A stretch of 64,000 bases of DNA. Source: Oxalobacteraceae bacterium (GTDB lineage Bacteria; Pseudomonadota; Gammaproteobacteria; Burkholderiales; Burkholderiaceae_D). A program made the position numbers and the translations under genes. Of this stretch, positions 35,491 through 43,399 are shown piece after piece. The first letter of the stretch is position 1; every line of letters begins with the position of its first letter. The notes under the pieces are model-generated. The model searched no databases and was not told the origin of the DNA. It was given only the letters and a program-made list of their open reading frames with translations. The DNA is taken from positions 1 to 64,000 of the forward strand of contig DPRS01000009.1 of NCBI GenBank assembly GCA_003537575.1. The letters run 5' to 3'.

Positions 35491-36150
35491 TTGAAATTCA
35501 AGAAAGAAAATTTGGCTGCATGGCGTTCGCTGCTGTGCGCCGGGGCGGCGGCCATCGCCATGCTGCCGGGACTGGCATCGGCAGCGGCCCTGGAACAGTT
35601 CAAGACTTTCGTCGCCACCACCAAATCGGCGCAAGGCGAGTTTTCGCAGCGCCTGGTCAAGGCCGACAAGGAGGGCAAGGCCCGGGTGTCGCAGGAATCG
35701 ACCGGCACCTTCATCTTTGCCCGCCCGGGCAAATTCATCTGGGTTTACCAGAAACCCTATGAACAGGTGCTGCAGGCCGACGGCGAAAAGCTGTACATCT
35801 ACGACAAGGACCTGAACCAGGTGACGGTGAAAAAACTGGGCAATGCGCTCGGTTCGTCGCCGGCGGCGATTCTGTTCGGCAGCAATGACCTGGAAAAGAA
35901 TTTCGTCCTGAAGGAAGCCGGCAGCAAGGATGGCATGGAGTGGCTGCAAGCCACGCCAATGGCCAAGGACACTACCTTCGAGCAGATCGGTATCGGCCTG
36001 AAGAATGGCGTGCCGCTGGCGATGGAGTTGCGCGACTCCTTCGGCCAGGTATCGATCCTGACTTTCAGGAAGTTCGAGAAGAATCCGCCGTTGAAGCCGG
36101 GCCAGTTCAAGTTCGTCCCGCCCAAGGGCGCTGACGTCTTCGAGCAGTAA
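35491..36150 (+). CDS. lolA: Outer membrane lipoprotein carrier LolA (TTG start)
   Basis: 219 residues, starting at TTG 35491: TAGGA overlaps the ftsK stop at the right distance, and no in-frame ATG lies near. The TTG start gives a complete signal peptide (basic KFKKEN, hydrophobic LLCAGAAAIAMLPGL, cleavage near ASA). LolA carries lipoproteins from LolCDE to LolB across the periplasm. Family blocks: GEFSQRLVKADKEGKARVSQESTGTF (split here as GEFSQRL and ESTGTFIFARPGKFIW) and DSFGQVSILTF. The order ftsK-lolA-rarA is conserved in proteobacteria. Confidence 0.94.
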   Translation: MKFKKENLAAWRSLLCAGAAAIAMLPGLASAAALEQFKTFVATTKSAQGEFSQRLVKADKEGKARVSQESTGTFIFARPGKFIWVYQKPYEQVLQADGEKLYIYDKDLNQVTVKKLGNALGSSPAAILFGSNDLEKNFVLKEAGSKDGMEWLQATPMAKDTTFEQIGIGLKNGVPLAMELRDSFGQVSILTFRKFEKNPPLKPGQFKFVPPKGADVFEQ

Positions 36151-36174
36151 GTCGGGCAGCGGATCAAGCAAGAT

Positions 36175-37461
36175 ATGTCTTCCATTCCTCTCGCGGAGCG
36201 CCTGCGTCCGCAAAGCCTGGACGAGGTCATCGGCCAGCAGCATCTGCTCGGATCGGGCAAACCGCTGCGCGTGGCATTCGAGTCGGGTGAGCCGCATTCG
36301 ATGATCCTGTGGGGGCCGCCGGGCGTGGGCAAGACCACGCTGGCGCGCCTGATGGCGCAAAGCTTCAACGCCGAATTTATCGCGCTGTCGGCGGTGCTGT
36401 CAGGCGTCAAGGATATCCGCGAGGCGGTCGAGCGGGCGGAACTTGTGCGCGCCAGCTCGGGCCGGCGCACGATTCTGTTCGTCGACGAGGTGCACCGCTT
36501 CAACAAGAGTCAGCAGGATGCCTTCCTGCCCCATGTCGAAAGCGGGCTGTTTACCTTCATCGGCGCCACCACCGAAAACCCTTCCTTCGAAGTCAACAGC
36601 GCCTTGCTGTCGCGCGCCGCGGTGTACGTGCTGAAATCGCTGACGGAGGAAGACCTTGACGCGCTGGTGGACCGCGCCTGCATCGAAGAACTCGAAGGGC
36701 TGGATTTCGACCCGGAAGCCAAGGCCATGCTGGTCGCCAGCGCCGATGGCGATGGCCGTAAGTTGCTGAACAATCTTGAAATCGTCGCCCGCGCCGCCGC
36801 CGCCAAGGGCCAGGAAGAGGTCGACCAGGCGCTGCTGGCAGAATGCCTGGGCGACGCCCTGCGCCGCTTCGACAAGGGCGGCGATGCCTTCTACGACCAG
36901 ATCTCGGCGCTGCACAAGTCGGTGCGCGGCTCCAACCCGGATGCCGCGCTGTACTGGCTGGTGAGGATGCTCGACGGCGGCACCGATCCGCGCTACCTGT
37001 CGCGCCGCCTGATCCGCATGGCGGTCGAGGATATCGGCCTGGCCGACCCGCGCGCGCTGCGGCTGGCGCTGGATGCCGCCGAGACTTACGAGCGGCTCGG
37101 TTCGCCCGAGGGCGAACTGGCGCTGGCCGAGGCCGTGGTGTTCCTGGCCTGCGCGGCCAAGTCGAATGCGGTTTACAAGGCCTACAACGCGGCGCGCGCC
37201 TTCGTCGCCAAGGACAAGTCGCGCGGCGTGCCTGAACACTTGCGCAATGCACCGACCAAGCTGATGAAAGAACTCGGCTACGGCAAGCTGTATCGCTATG
37301 CGCACGACGAGCCGGATGCCTATGCGGCGGGCGAAACCTACCTGCCGGAAGGAATACCCGAACCGGGATGGTACAAGCCGGTGTCGCGGGGAATGGAACT
37401 CAAGATTGGCGAAAAGCTGGCCTGGCTGCGGGAACTCGACCGCAAGGCGGGGAAGACCTAG
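36175..37461 (+). CDS. rarA: Replication-associated recombination protein A (MgsA/RarA AAA+ ATPase)
   Basis: 428 residues. AAA+ protein related to clamp loaders, acting at stalled forks. Walker A GPPGVGKTT (47-55), Walker B TILFVDEVHRFNKSQQDAFLP, sensor motif IGATTENPSFEVN, and the C-terminal tetramerisation domain with YLSRRLIRMAVEDIGLADPRAL. 24 bases after lolA, so the last gene of ftsK-lolA-rarA. Confidence 0.96.
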   Translation: MSSIPLAERLRPQSLDEVIGQQHLLGSGKPLRVAFESGEPHSMILWGPPGVGKTTLARLMAQSFNAEFIALSAVLSGVKDIREAVERAELVRASSGRRTILFVDEVHRFNKSQQDAFLPHVESGLFTFIGATTENPSFEVNSALLSRAAVYVLKSLTEEDLDALVDRACIEELEGLDFDPEAKAMLVASADGDGRKLLNNLEIVARAAAAKGQEEVDQALLAECLGDALRRFDKGGDAFYDQISALHKSVRGSNPDAALYWLVRMLDGGTDPRYLSRRLIRMAVEDIGLADPRALRLALDAAETYERLGSPEGELALAEAVVFLACAAKSNAVYKAYNAARAFVAKDKSRGVPEHLRNAPTKLMKELGYGKLYRYAHDEPDAYAAGETYLPEGIPEPGWYKPVSRGMELKIGEKLAWLRELDRKAGKT

Positions 37462-37483
37462 CGATTGCCGGTTGTGCGCCGAC

Positions 37484-37491
37484 GACTAGCC
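37484..37491. promoter_or_regulatory. CTAGTC-type element, nap upstream region
   Basis: GACTAGCC, matching one arm of the moaA-upstream hairpin. It is 505 bases before napE and 22 bases after the rarA stop, so distance makes this the least certain copy. Confidence 0.3.
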
Positions 37492-37610
37492 TGGAAAAAT
37501 CCGATAGTTTGGCTTCGCGCATCATTGCCATGCCATCAGTTCACAGAAAACTTTTGCGCCTAGCCACGGCTCAACAATTGTGCGCTTACTTGCATAGGGT
37601 GTGCTGGCAT

Positions 37611-37629
37611 ATGCGTGAAATTCACGCAT
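37611..37629. promoter_or_regulatory. 19-bp palindrome upstream of napE
   Basis: ATGCGTGAAATTCACGCAT: two perfect 9-bp arms around one A. It lies 26 bases upstream of a candidate -35 box. Typical size and symmetry of a dimeric activator or repressor site; the binding protein is unknown. Confidence 0.5.
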
Positions 37630-37654
37630 GAAAAATACGGTTGCAAAAACAGTA

Positions 37655-37683
37655 TTGAAGGTTCATGATAAAGCCAATAAACT
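37655..37683 (+). promoter_or_regulatory. Candidate nap promoter
   Basis: TTGAAG (37655-37660), 17-base spacer, TAAACT (37678-37683). It would give a leader of about 300 bases before napE. Confidence 0.3.
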
Positions 37684-37996
37684 ATTCGGCAAAGCAAACG
37701 AACAATAAAAACCGCCGTTGTTGAAGCAACTGGTCAGGAGACAAGTACTCGTGATAGCGGATTCCTGCGCAAGGCCAGACATCAAGTGCCGGACGAAGCG
37801 GTCTGTATCTGACTGTGGATGGAACCGGTCTGTAATTCCCCTCCGGTTTTTCCGATTTTCCGGTTTCGCCAGCAAGCTGGTGCGATCGTCCGCCCGCGTT
37901 GTGGCAAGGCGGCAAGCCGGTAGATATTCCTTCCGCTTTCCCTGCAAGGCAGGCGGTTTAAGATGAGCAACCAATCTGTTCATTTGGAGTACGCAG

Positions 37997-38158
37997 ATGG
38001 ATAACGAACGTCAATTGCCAACCAAGGCGCAGGAAATACGCGCTTTTCTCTTCATCACTGTCGTGGCGGCGCCGCTTCTGGCGATAGCGATCGTCGGCGG
38101 CTATGGATTCTTCATCTGGATGTATCAATTGTTTACCGGCACGCTTCCCACCGGCTGA
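37997..38158 (+). CDS. napE: Periplasmic nitrate reductase small membrane subunit NapE
   Basis: 53 residues, ATG with GGAG seven bases upstream. One membrane helix (about 16-45). The block EIRAFLFITVVAAP followed by IVGGYGFFIWMYQL is the NapE signature. Function of NapE is not settled; it is a small integral membrane protein found first in many nap operons. It leads napE-napD-napA-napB-napC. Confidence 0.93.
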   Translation: MDNERQLPTKAQEIRAFLFITVVAAPLLAIAIVGGYGFFIWMYQLFTGTLPTG

Positions 38159-38219
38159 TTCTCTCCGCAGGCTGTAATGCCTCGTCTTCATGTTTCAAAT
38201 TTTTCTGGAGCGGCTGCAA

Positions 38220-38525
38220 ATGATGTACAGCAAGCGAAAGGAAGTTCCGGCAGAAACCGGGGAAGTGCATATCGCCGGCATCATCACGTATTGTGACCGA
38301 GCATCGATGGAGGCGATCAGGGCCAGCATCGGCTTACTGCCCGAGGCTGAATGCCATGCGCAATCGCCCGAGGGTAAGCTGGTCATCACGCTGGAAACCC
38401 GCAGCATGGGGCGCACGCTCGATTGCATGGATGCCATTCGGGCTTTGCCCGGCGTATACGATGTTTCACTCGTCTATCAACATGCGGAATCGGCAGCCGC
38501 AATGGAAGAGGAAGTAAAGCCATGA
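38220..38525 (+). CDS. napD: NapA-specific chaperone NapD
   Basis: 101 residues from ATG 38220, ten bases after GGAG; an ATG at 38190 is in frame but lacks a ribosome-binding site. NapD binds the Tat signal of NapA and holds back export until the Mo cofactor is in place. Family blocks: VHIAGIITYCDRASMEAIRASI and GKLVITLETRSM, then LPGVYDVSLVYQH. The last bases overlap the napA start (ATGA), so the two are translationally coupled. Confidence 0.94.
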   Translation: MMYSKRKEVPAETGEVHIAGIITYCDRASMEAIRASIGLLPEAECHAQSPEGKLVITLETRSMGRTLDCMDAIRALPGVYDVSLVYQHAESAAAMEEEVKP

Positions 38526-41017
38526 AACTTACCCGACGCGACTTTATCAAGCAGACAGCGGCAATCACCGCGGCGACCACCGCCGGCGTTCCAATGGCGG
38601 CAGAGGCTTCCAATGTGATTACCGATTCGTCGAAAACGCAACTCAAGTGGTCGAAGGCGCCCTGCCGTTTTTGCGGCGTCGGCTGCGGCGTCAATGTCGC
38701 GGTCAAGGATGGCCGCGTGGTTGCCACTCACGGCGACATCAATGCGGAAGTCAATCGCGGCGTCAATTGCGTCAAAGGCTACTTCCTGTCGAAAATCATG
38801 TATGGGGCCGACCGCCTGACCAGGCCGCTGCTACGCATGAAAGACGGCAAGTATGCCAAGGATGGCGAATTCACCCCGGTATCCTGGGATACCGCCTTTG
38901 ACGTGATGGCGCAGCAATTCAAGAAAACCCTGAAGGAAAAGGGCCCGACCGCAGTCGGCATGTTCGGCTCCGGACAATGGACCATTTGGGAAGGTTACGC
39001 CGGCCTGAAGCTCATGAAAGCCGGCTTCCGCTCCAACAATATCGACCCCAACGCCCGTCACTGCATGGCCTCGGCGGTGACCGGTTTCATGCGCACCTTC
39101 GGCATGGATGAGCCGATGGGCTGCTACGACGATATCGAAGCGGCCGACGCCTTCGTGCTGTGGGGCTCGAACATGGCGGAAATGCACCCGATCCTGTGGA
39201 CCCGCGTGACCGACCGCCGGCTGTCGGCGCCGCACGTGAAGGTGGCGGTGTTGTCGGTGTTCGAGCACCGCAGCTTCGAGCTGGCCGACCAGTCGCTGAT
39301 CTTCCGCCCGCAGACCGACCTGGCGATCCTCAATTTCATCGCCAACTACATCATCCAGAACAATGCGGTCAACCGCGATTTCGTCAACAAGCATACCCGC
39401 TTCGTGGTCGGCAACACCGACATCGGCTACGGCCTGCGCCCCGAGCACCCGCTGCAAAAAGCGGCCAAGCACGTGGCCGACGCCAACGACAGCCGGCCGA
39501 GCAGCTTCGACGAATTCGCCAAGTTCGTCTCCGCCTACGATGTCGATACGGTTTCGAAACTGTCGAACGTGCCGAAGGACAGGCTGATTGCCCTGGCCAA
39601 GCTGTATGCCGATCCCAAGGTCAAGGTGATGTCCTTCTTCACCATGGGCTTCAACCAGCATACGCGCGGCACCTGGTGCAGCAACCTGCTATACAACATT
39701 CACCTGCTGACCGGCAAGATTTCCACTCCCGGCAATAGCCCATTCTCCTTGACCGGCCAGCCCTCGGCCTGCGGCACCGCGCGCGAAGTCGGCACCTTTT
39801 CGCACCGACTGCCGGCCGACATGCTGGTCACTAACCCGAAGCACCGGGCGGAGGCGGAGCGCATCTGGAAGCTGCCGCCGGGCACCATCCCGGAAAAACC
39901 GGGCTTCCACGCGGTGCTACAAAACCGCATGCTGAAAGACGGCAAGCTCAATGCCTACTGGGTGCAGGTTAACAACAACATGCAGGCCGCACCGAACATC
40001 GTGCAGGAAGCGATGCCCGGCTATCGCAATCCGGCCAATTTCATCGTGGTTTCCGACGCCTATCCAACCGTCACCACCATGGCGGCGGATCTGATCCTGC
40101 CGACCGCGATGTGGGTTGAGAAGGAAGGCGCCTATGGCAATGCCGAGCGGCGCACGCAGTTCTGGCACCAGTTGGTTTCCGCGCCCGGCGAAGCGAAATC
40201 CGACCTGTGGCAGCTGATGGAATTTTCCAAGCGCTTCAAGATGGAAGAGGTGTGGCCGCCGGAATTGCTGGACAAGGCGCCGCAATACCGCGGCAAGACC
40301 CTGTTCGACGTGCTGTACCGCAATGGCAATGTCAACAAATTTCCGGCCAATCAGATGGAAGCCGGCTATGCGAACGATGAGGCAAAATCCTTCGGTTTTT
40401 ATGTACAGAAAGGCCTGTTCGAGGAATATGCCGAATTCGGCCGCGGCCACGGCCATGATCTGGCGCCGTTTGATGTTTATCACCGCGAGCGCGGCTTGCG
40501 CTGGCCTGTGGTGAACGGCAAGGAAACCCGCTGGCGCTACAAGGAGGGAACTGATCCTTACGTGAAAGCCGGCGAGAACTACCGCTTCTATGGCATGCCG
40601 GATGGTAAGGCGGTCATTTTTGCGCTGCCTTACGAAAAGGCTGCCGAGGAACCGGACAAGGAATATCCGTACTGGCTATCGACCGGCCGGGTGCTGGAGC
40701 ACTGGCATTCCGGCTCGATGACGCGCCGCGTGCCGGAACTGTACCGGGCCTTCCCGAACGCGGTGTGCTACATGCATCCGGAAGATGCGCGGCAGCTCGG
40801 CGCGCGCCGCGGCGATACCGTGGAAATCGTTTCGCGGCGAGGCGCGATGAAGAGCAGAGTGGAAACCAGGGGACGCAACAAGCCGCCGCGCGGACTGGTG
40901 TTCGTGCCCTGGTTCGATGCCAGCCAGCTGATTAACAAGGTGACGCTGGATGCAACCGACCCGATCTCGTTCCAGACCGATTTCAAGAAGTGCGCGGTCA
41001 AGATCCGCAAGGTGTAG
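38522..41017 (+). CDS. napA: Periplasmic nitrate reductase catalytic subunit
   Basis: 831 residues, the normal NapA length. Reduces nitrate to nitrite in the periplasm with Mo-bisMGD and one [4Fe-4S] cluster. Tat signal MKLTRRDFIKQTAA with cleavage near AEA; cluster ligands C48, C51, C55, C83 (CRFCGVGCG then GVNCVKG); Mo ligand C181 in ARHCMASAV. Start set by the ATGA overlap with napD; longer starts lose the Tat signal position. Electrons arrive from NapC through NapB. Confidence 0.98.
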   Translation: MKLTRRDFIKQTAAITAATTAGVPMAAEASNVITDSSKTQLKWSKAPCRFCGVGCGVNVAVKDGRVVATHGDINAEVNRGVNCVKGYFLSKIMYGADRLTRPLLRMKDGKYAKDGEFTPVSWDTAFDVMAQQFKKTLKEKGPTAVGMFGSGQWTIWEGYAGLKLMKAGFRSNNIDPNARHCMASAVTGFMRTFGMDEPMGCYDDIEAADAFVLWGSNMAEMHPILWTRVTDRRLSAPHVKVAVLSVFEHRSFELADQSLIFRPQTDLAILNFIANYIIQNNAVNRDFVNKHTRFVVGNTDIGYGLRPEHPLQKAAKHVADANDSRPSSFDEFAKFVSAYDVDTVSKLSNVPKDRLIALAKLYADPKVKVMSFFTMGFNQHTRGTWCSNLLYNIHLLTGKISTPGNSPFSLTGQPSACGTAREVGTFSHRLPADMLVTNPKHRAEAERIWKLPPGTIPEKPGFHAVLQNRMLKDGKLNAYWVQVNNNMQAAPNIVQEAMPGYRNPANFIVVSDAYPTVTTMAADLILPTAMWVEKEGAYGNAERRTQFWHQLVSAPGEAKSDLWQLMEFSKRFKMEEVWPPELLDKAPQYRGKTLFDVLYRNGNVNKFPANQMEAGYANDEAKSFGFYVQKGLFEEYAEFGRGHGHDLAPFDVYHRERGLRWPVVNGKETRWRYKEGTDPYVKAGENYRFYGMPDGKAVIFALPYEKAAEEPDKEYPYWLSTGRVLEHWHSGSMTRRVPELYRAFPNAVCYMHPEDARQLGARRGDTVEIVSRRGAMKSRVETRGRNKPPRGLVFVPWFDASQLINKVTLDATDPISFQTDFKKCAVKIRKV

Positions 41018-41026
41018 GAGAACATC

Positions 41027-41491
41027 ATGAAAAGAATACTGCTTGCCTTCCTGATGCTGCCACTCTGGGTTTTTGCGGCCAATGGCGTCCATGACGCCAT
41101 GCGCGGGCCGGCTCAGCTGAACGAAACCACCAATCCGCCGCCGCTGCTCAATCCGGACAACAGCGACGTGCGCCGCCAGCGCAACTATGCAATGCAGCCG
41201 CCGGTGATTCCGCACAAGGTGGAAGGCTACCAGATCGACAAGAATGCCAACCGCTGCATGATGTGCCATGCGCGCACCCGCACGCAGGAAAGCCAGGCGC
41301 CGATGATCAGCGTGACCCATTTCATGGACCGTCAGGGCAATTTCCTGGCCGAGCTGTCGCCGCGCCGCTATTTCTGCATGCAATGCCATGTGCCCCAGGC
41401 TAATGTCAATCCGCTGATCGAAAATCGGTTCATCGATGCCGACGCCATCCTGAACCAGCCGCCCGCCGCGGCGCCAGCCCGAAAAAAATAA
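41027..41491 (+). CDS. napB: Dihaem cytochrome c subunit NapB
   Basis: 154 residues. Sec signal (MKRILLAFLMLPLWVFA), then two haem c sites, CMMCH (77-81) and CMQCH (117-121), with probable axial His63 and His98. Passes electrons from NapC to NapA in the periplasm. Nine bases after napA. Confidence 0.97.
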   Translation: MKRILLAFLMLPLWVFAANGVHDAMRGPAQLNETTNPPPLLNPDNSDVRRQRNYAMQPPVIPHKVEGYQIDKNANRCMMCHARTRTQESQAPMISVTHFMDRQGNFLAELSPRRYFCMQCHVPQANVNPLIENRFIDADAILNQPPAAAPARKK

Positions 41492-41503
41492 GAGGGGACA
41501 GCC

Positions 41504-42085
41504 ATGAAACAAATGCTGAAGCGCTTCTGGAACGTATTGCGCCGGCCGAGCGTTCACCTGAGCTTTGGCCTACTGACGATCGGCTCCTTCATTGCCGGCA
41601 TTCTTTTCTGGGGCGGCTTCAACACGGCTCTCGAAGCTACCAATACGGAAAAATTCTGCATCAGCTGCCACGAGATGCGCGACAACGTGTTTGCCGAGCT
41701 GCAGAATACGATCCACTTCAGCAACCGCAGCGGCGTGCGCGCCACCTGTCCTGATTGTCATGTGCCGCACAAATGGACCGACAAGATCGCGCGCAAGATG
41801 CAGGCATCGAAGGAAGTGTGGGGCAAAATTTTCGGCACCATCAATACCCGGGAAAAATTCGAGGCACACCGGCTGCAGCTGGCCAACAATGAATGGCGGC
41901 GGCTGAAAGCCAACAACTCGCTCGAATGCCGCAACTGCCACCAGTTTGAGTCAATGGATTTCACCAAGCAGAGCAAGCGTGCCGTCGATGCGCATTCGAC
42001 TTTCCTGGAGGGCGGCCAGAAGACCTGCATCGATTGCCACAAGGGGATTGCCCACCAGTTGCCGGATATGGCGGGCGTGAAGTGA
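41504..42085 (+). CDS. napC: Tetrahaem quinol dehydrogenase NapC
   Basis: 193 residues, NapC/NirT family. One membrane anchor (about 18-38) and four CxxCH sites: CISCH (52-56), CPDCH (82-86), CRNCH (142-146), CIDCH (175-179). Oxidises membrane quinol and feeds NapB. Last gene of napEDABC. No napF, napG or napH is present, so this is the NapC-only electron route. Confidence 0.97.
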   Translation: MKQMLKRFWNVLRRPSVHLSFGLLTIGSFIAGILFWGGFNTALEATNTEKFCISCHEMRDNVFAELQNTIHFSNRSGVRATCPDCHVPHKWTDKIARKMQASKEVWGKIFGTINTREKFEAHRLQLANNEWRRLKANNSLECRNCHQFESMDFTKQSKRAVDAHSTFLEGGQKTCIDCHKGIAHQLPDMAGVK

Positions 42086-42132
42086 TCAGGGCAAGCTGCG
42101 CCGACCCGACGGCGGCCACTGTGCAGTGAAGA

Positions 42133-42567
42133 TTATTCGCGCGGCGGCTCTGCAGGTTTTTCGCGCAATATCTTGTCTGGATCCTGCGGGCTGCCCTCGA
42201 CGGTATCGGCAGGGCGGCTGCCATCCTGGCCCGGCGCGACCTCATCGGCGCTAGTGCCCAAACTTGTTCCTGTGCCGGTGCCGCCTCCGGTGCTGCCTAG
42301 CCCTTGCCATTCCCGCGAAACGGCGCGATCGGATGTCTGATTGCTGGTGCGCGGAGCTTCGATTGCTGAGCGATTCACCGACCGGGAGCCAGGATTGTCG
42401 GCGGGAACAACCGCGGTATCAGCTCCAGGGTCACGATTTCCCTGCGCTGCCGGCGCCGAGCGTCCTTCCGGCGGATCATCGCCGGCAGCTTGCGGATTCG
42501 TATTTTGCGCAATGGCGGCTCCGCTCAAGCCAGCCGTCAATGCAATCAAATATGCCAAAGCTTTCAT
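42133..42567 (-). CDS. Exported low-complexity protein, function unknown
   Basis: 144 residues from ATG 42567, with GGAGAGG upstream. Sec signal MKALAYLIALTAGLSGAAIAQ, then a mature part made almost wholly of Asp, Pro, Gly, Ser, Ala and Thr, with a Gly/Thr run near residue 95 and PPE/PAE motifs at the end. No cysteine in the mature part, no haem site and no fold visible; probably disordered in the periplasm. It sits tail-to-tail with napC. I do not recognise a family. Confidence 0.6.
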   Translation of the reverse strand: MKALAYLIALTAGLSGAAIAQNTNPQAAGDDPPEGRSAPAAQGNRDPGADTAVVPADNPGSRSVNRSAIEAPRTSNQTSDRAVSREWQGLGSTGGGTGTGTSLGTSADEVAPGQDGSRPADTVEGSPQDPDKILREKPAEPPRE

Positions 42568-42864
42568 GTCGCCTCTCCGGAAATGCGGGCAAGGCTTGCC
42601 GCGCTTGATAATTAGATCAAATCCAGCGGAGACGTTCGTGTTGTAGTCGCCAGCTTTCTTGCCAGAGGGGGAAACCGACATCGATTGCATCAGCGGAATT
42701 GCTCACCCGTTGGCGAACAGGCGAACATGACGGATATGCAATAGGCACAGGACTTGCGTCGGCCTGTAGAATACTTGATGCTGATCGTTTTTTCGTGAAG
42801 ACAAAGATCTGGCATGGCTTGTCAAAAGCGGGGGCAGGCCATGCTTCGTAACTGAGGTTTGATA
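42568..42864. other. Intergenic region between divergent genes
   Basis: 297 bases with no gene. Contains the inverted repeat TTGAT-N6-ATCAA (42605-42620) near the start of the exported-protein gene, and arms GCATGGC / GCCATGC (about 42813-42845) before the YbaN gene. Confidence 0.4.
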
Positions 42865-43224
42865 ATGAAGATTGCCCTGAACGTGGTGGGTGGCCTGGCG
42901 CTCGTTCTCGCCGTGCTCGGAGTTTTTCTGCCGCTGCTGCCCACCACGCCGTTTCTGCTGCTGGCGTCTGCCTGTTATCTGCGCAGTTCTTCGCGCATGC
43001 ATGCCTGGATGTCGAATCATCGCCTCTTCGGCGAATACCTGCGCGACTTTGAGAGCGGCAGGGGCATCCCGTTGCGCGCCAAGATTGTGGCGATATCGCT
43101 GTTATGGATATCGCTGGGGTTTTCCATCCGGACTATTAATTCTCTTCCTTTACAAGTCTTGCTGCTGCTGATCGGGATCGGCGTCTCGGTCTATCTCGTG
43201 CGGATGAAGACCTTGCGCAAGTAA
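42865..43224 (+). CDS. YbaN family (DUF454) inner membrane protein
   Basis: 119 residues, ATG with CTGAGG eight bases upstream. Three hydrophobic segments (about 3-38, 70-90, 92-112). The signature GVFLPLLPTTPFLLLASACYLRSS then LFGEYLRDFESGRGIP is typical of YbaN/DUF454. Function unknown in the family. It stands alone between nap and nar. Confidence 0.9.
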   Translation: MKIALNVVGGLALVLAVLGVFLPLLPTTPFLLLASACYLRSSSRMHAWMSNHRLFGEYLRDFESGRGIPLRAKIVAISLLWISLGFSIRTINSLPLQVLLLLIGIGVSVYLVRMKTLRK

Positions 43225-43252
43225 ACAGCAGCGCTCTTCCATCTATCTCTTT

Positions 43253-43264
43253 CGGACTAGTCGG
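43253..43264. promoter_or_regulatory. CTAGTC-type element, narK1 upstream region
   Basis: CGGACTAGTCGG with the perfect 8-bp palindrome GACTAGTC, 135 bases before the narK1 GTG and 28 after the YbaN stop. Confidence 0.5.
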
Positions 43265-43362
43265 CCCCGGCTCCGGCTACTTCATTCGGCGGGCAATGCT
43301 AGCCCGATTGCCTTTGCTGCATATCCCTATGGGCAATAGTGCTTTGTAACGGCAACACGTAG

Positions 43363-43393
43363 CCTTGGAGCATCGATTCATGCTTCCAAGGGG
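43363..43393 (+). promoter_or_regulatory. Hairpin covering the narK1 ribosome-binding site
   Basis: CCTTGGAGCAT pairs with ATGCTTCCAAGG (one unpaired A, loop CGATTC). The right arm runs into AAGGGG, the Shine-Dalgarno of narK1, so folding would hide part of it. Confidence 0.45.
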
Positions 43394-43399
43394 AATATC

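Larger units (their letters stand above)
37462..37996. other. 535-bp intergenic region between rarA and napE
   Basis: No credible gene; the frames inside show no family resemblance. It holds a GACTAGCC element (37484-37491), a 19-bp palindrome (37611-37629), a candidate promoter (37655-37683) and a direct repeat CGGTCTGTA at 37799-37807 and 37826-37834. It is AT-richer than its flanks and most likely is the nap control region with a long leader. Confidence 0.6.

Noticed and set aside
34834..36360. 508-codon frame opposite ftsK-lolA-rarA
   Set aside because: It spans three well-supported genes and has no recognisable content.
37799..37834. Direct repeat CGGTCTGTA, 27 bases apart
   Set aside because: Two short copies in a gap; could be chance, and no matching copy seen at other nitrate promoters.
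37663..37983. Minus-strand frame of 106 codons in the rarA-nap gap
   Set aside because: No family resemblance and no convincing ribosome-binding site; it lies across the presumed nap promoter.
42605..42620. FNR-like TTGAT-N6-ATCAA
   Set aside because: FNR/Crp-type sites need a four-base spacer; six bases puts the halves on the wrong faces. It also serves no obvious anaerobic gene.
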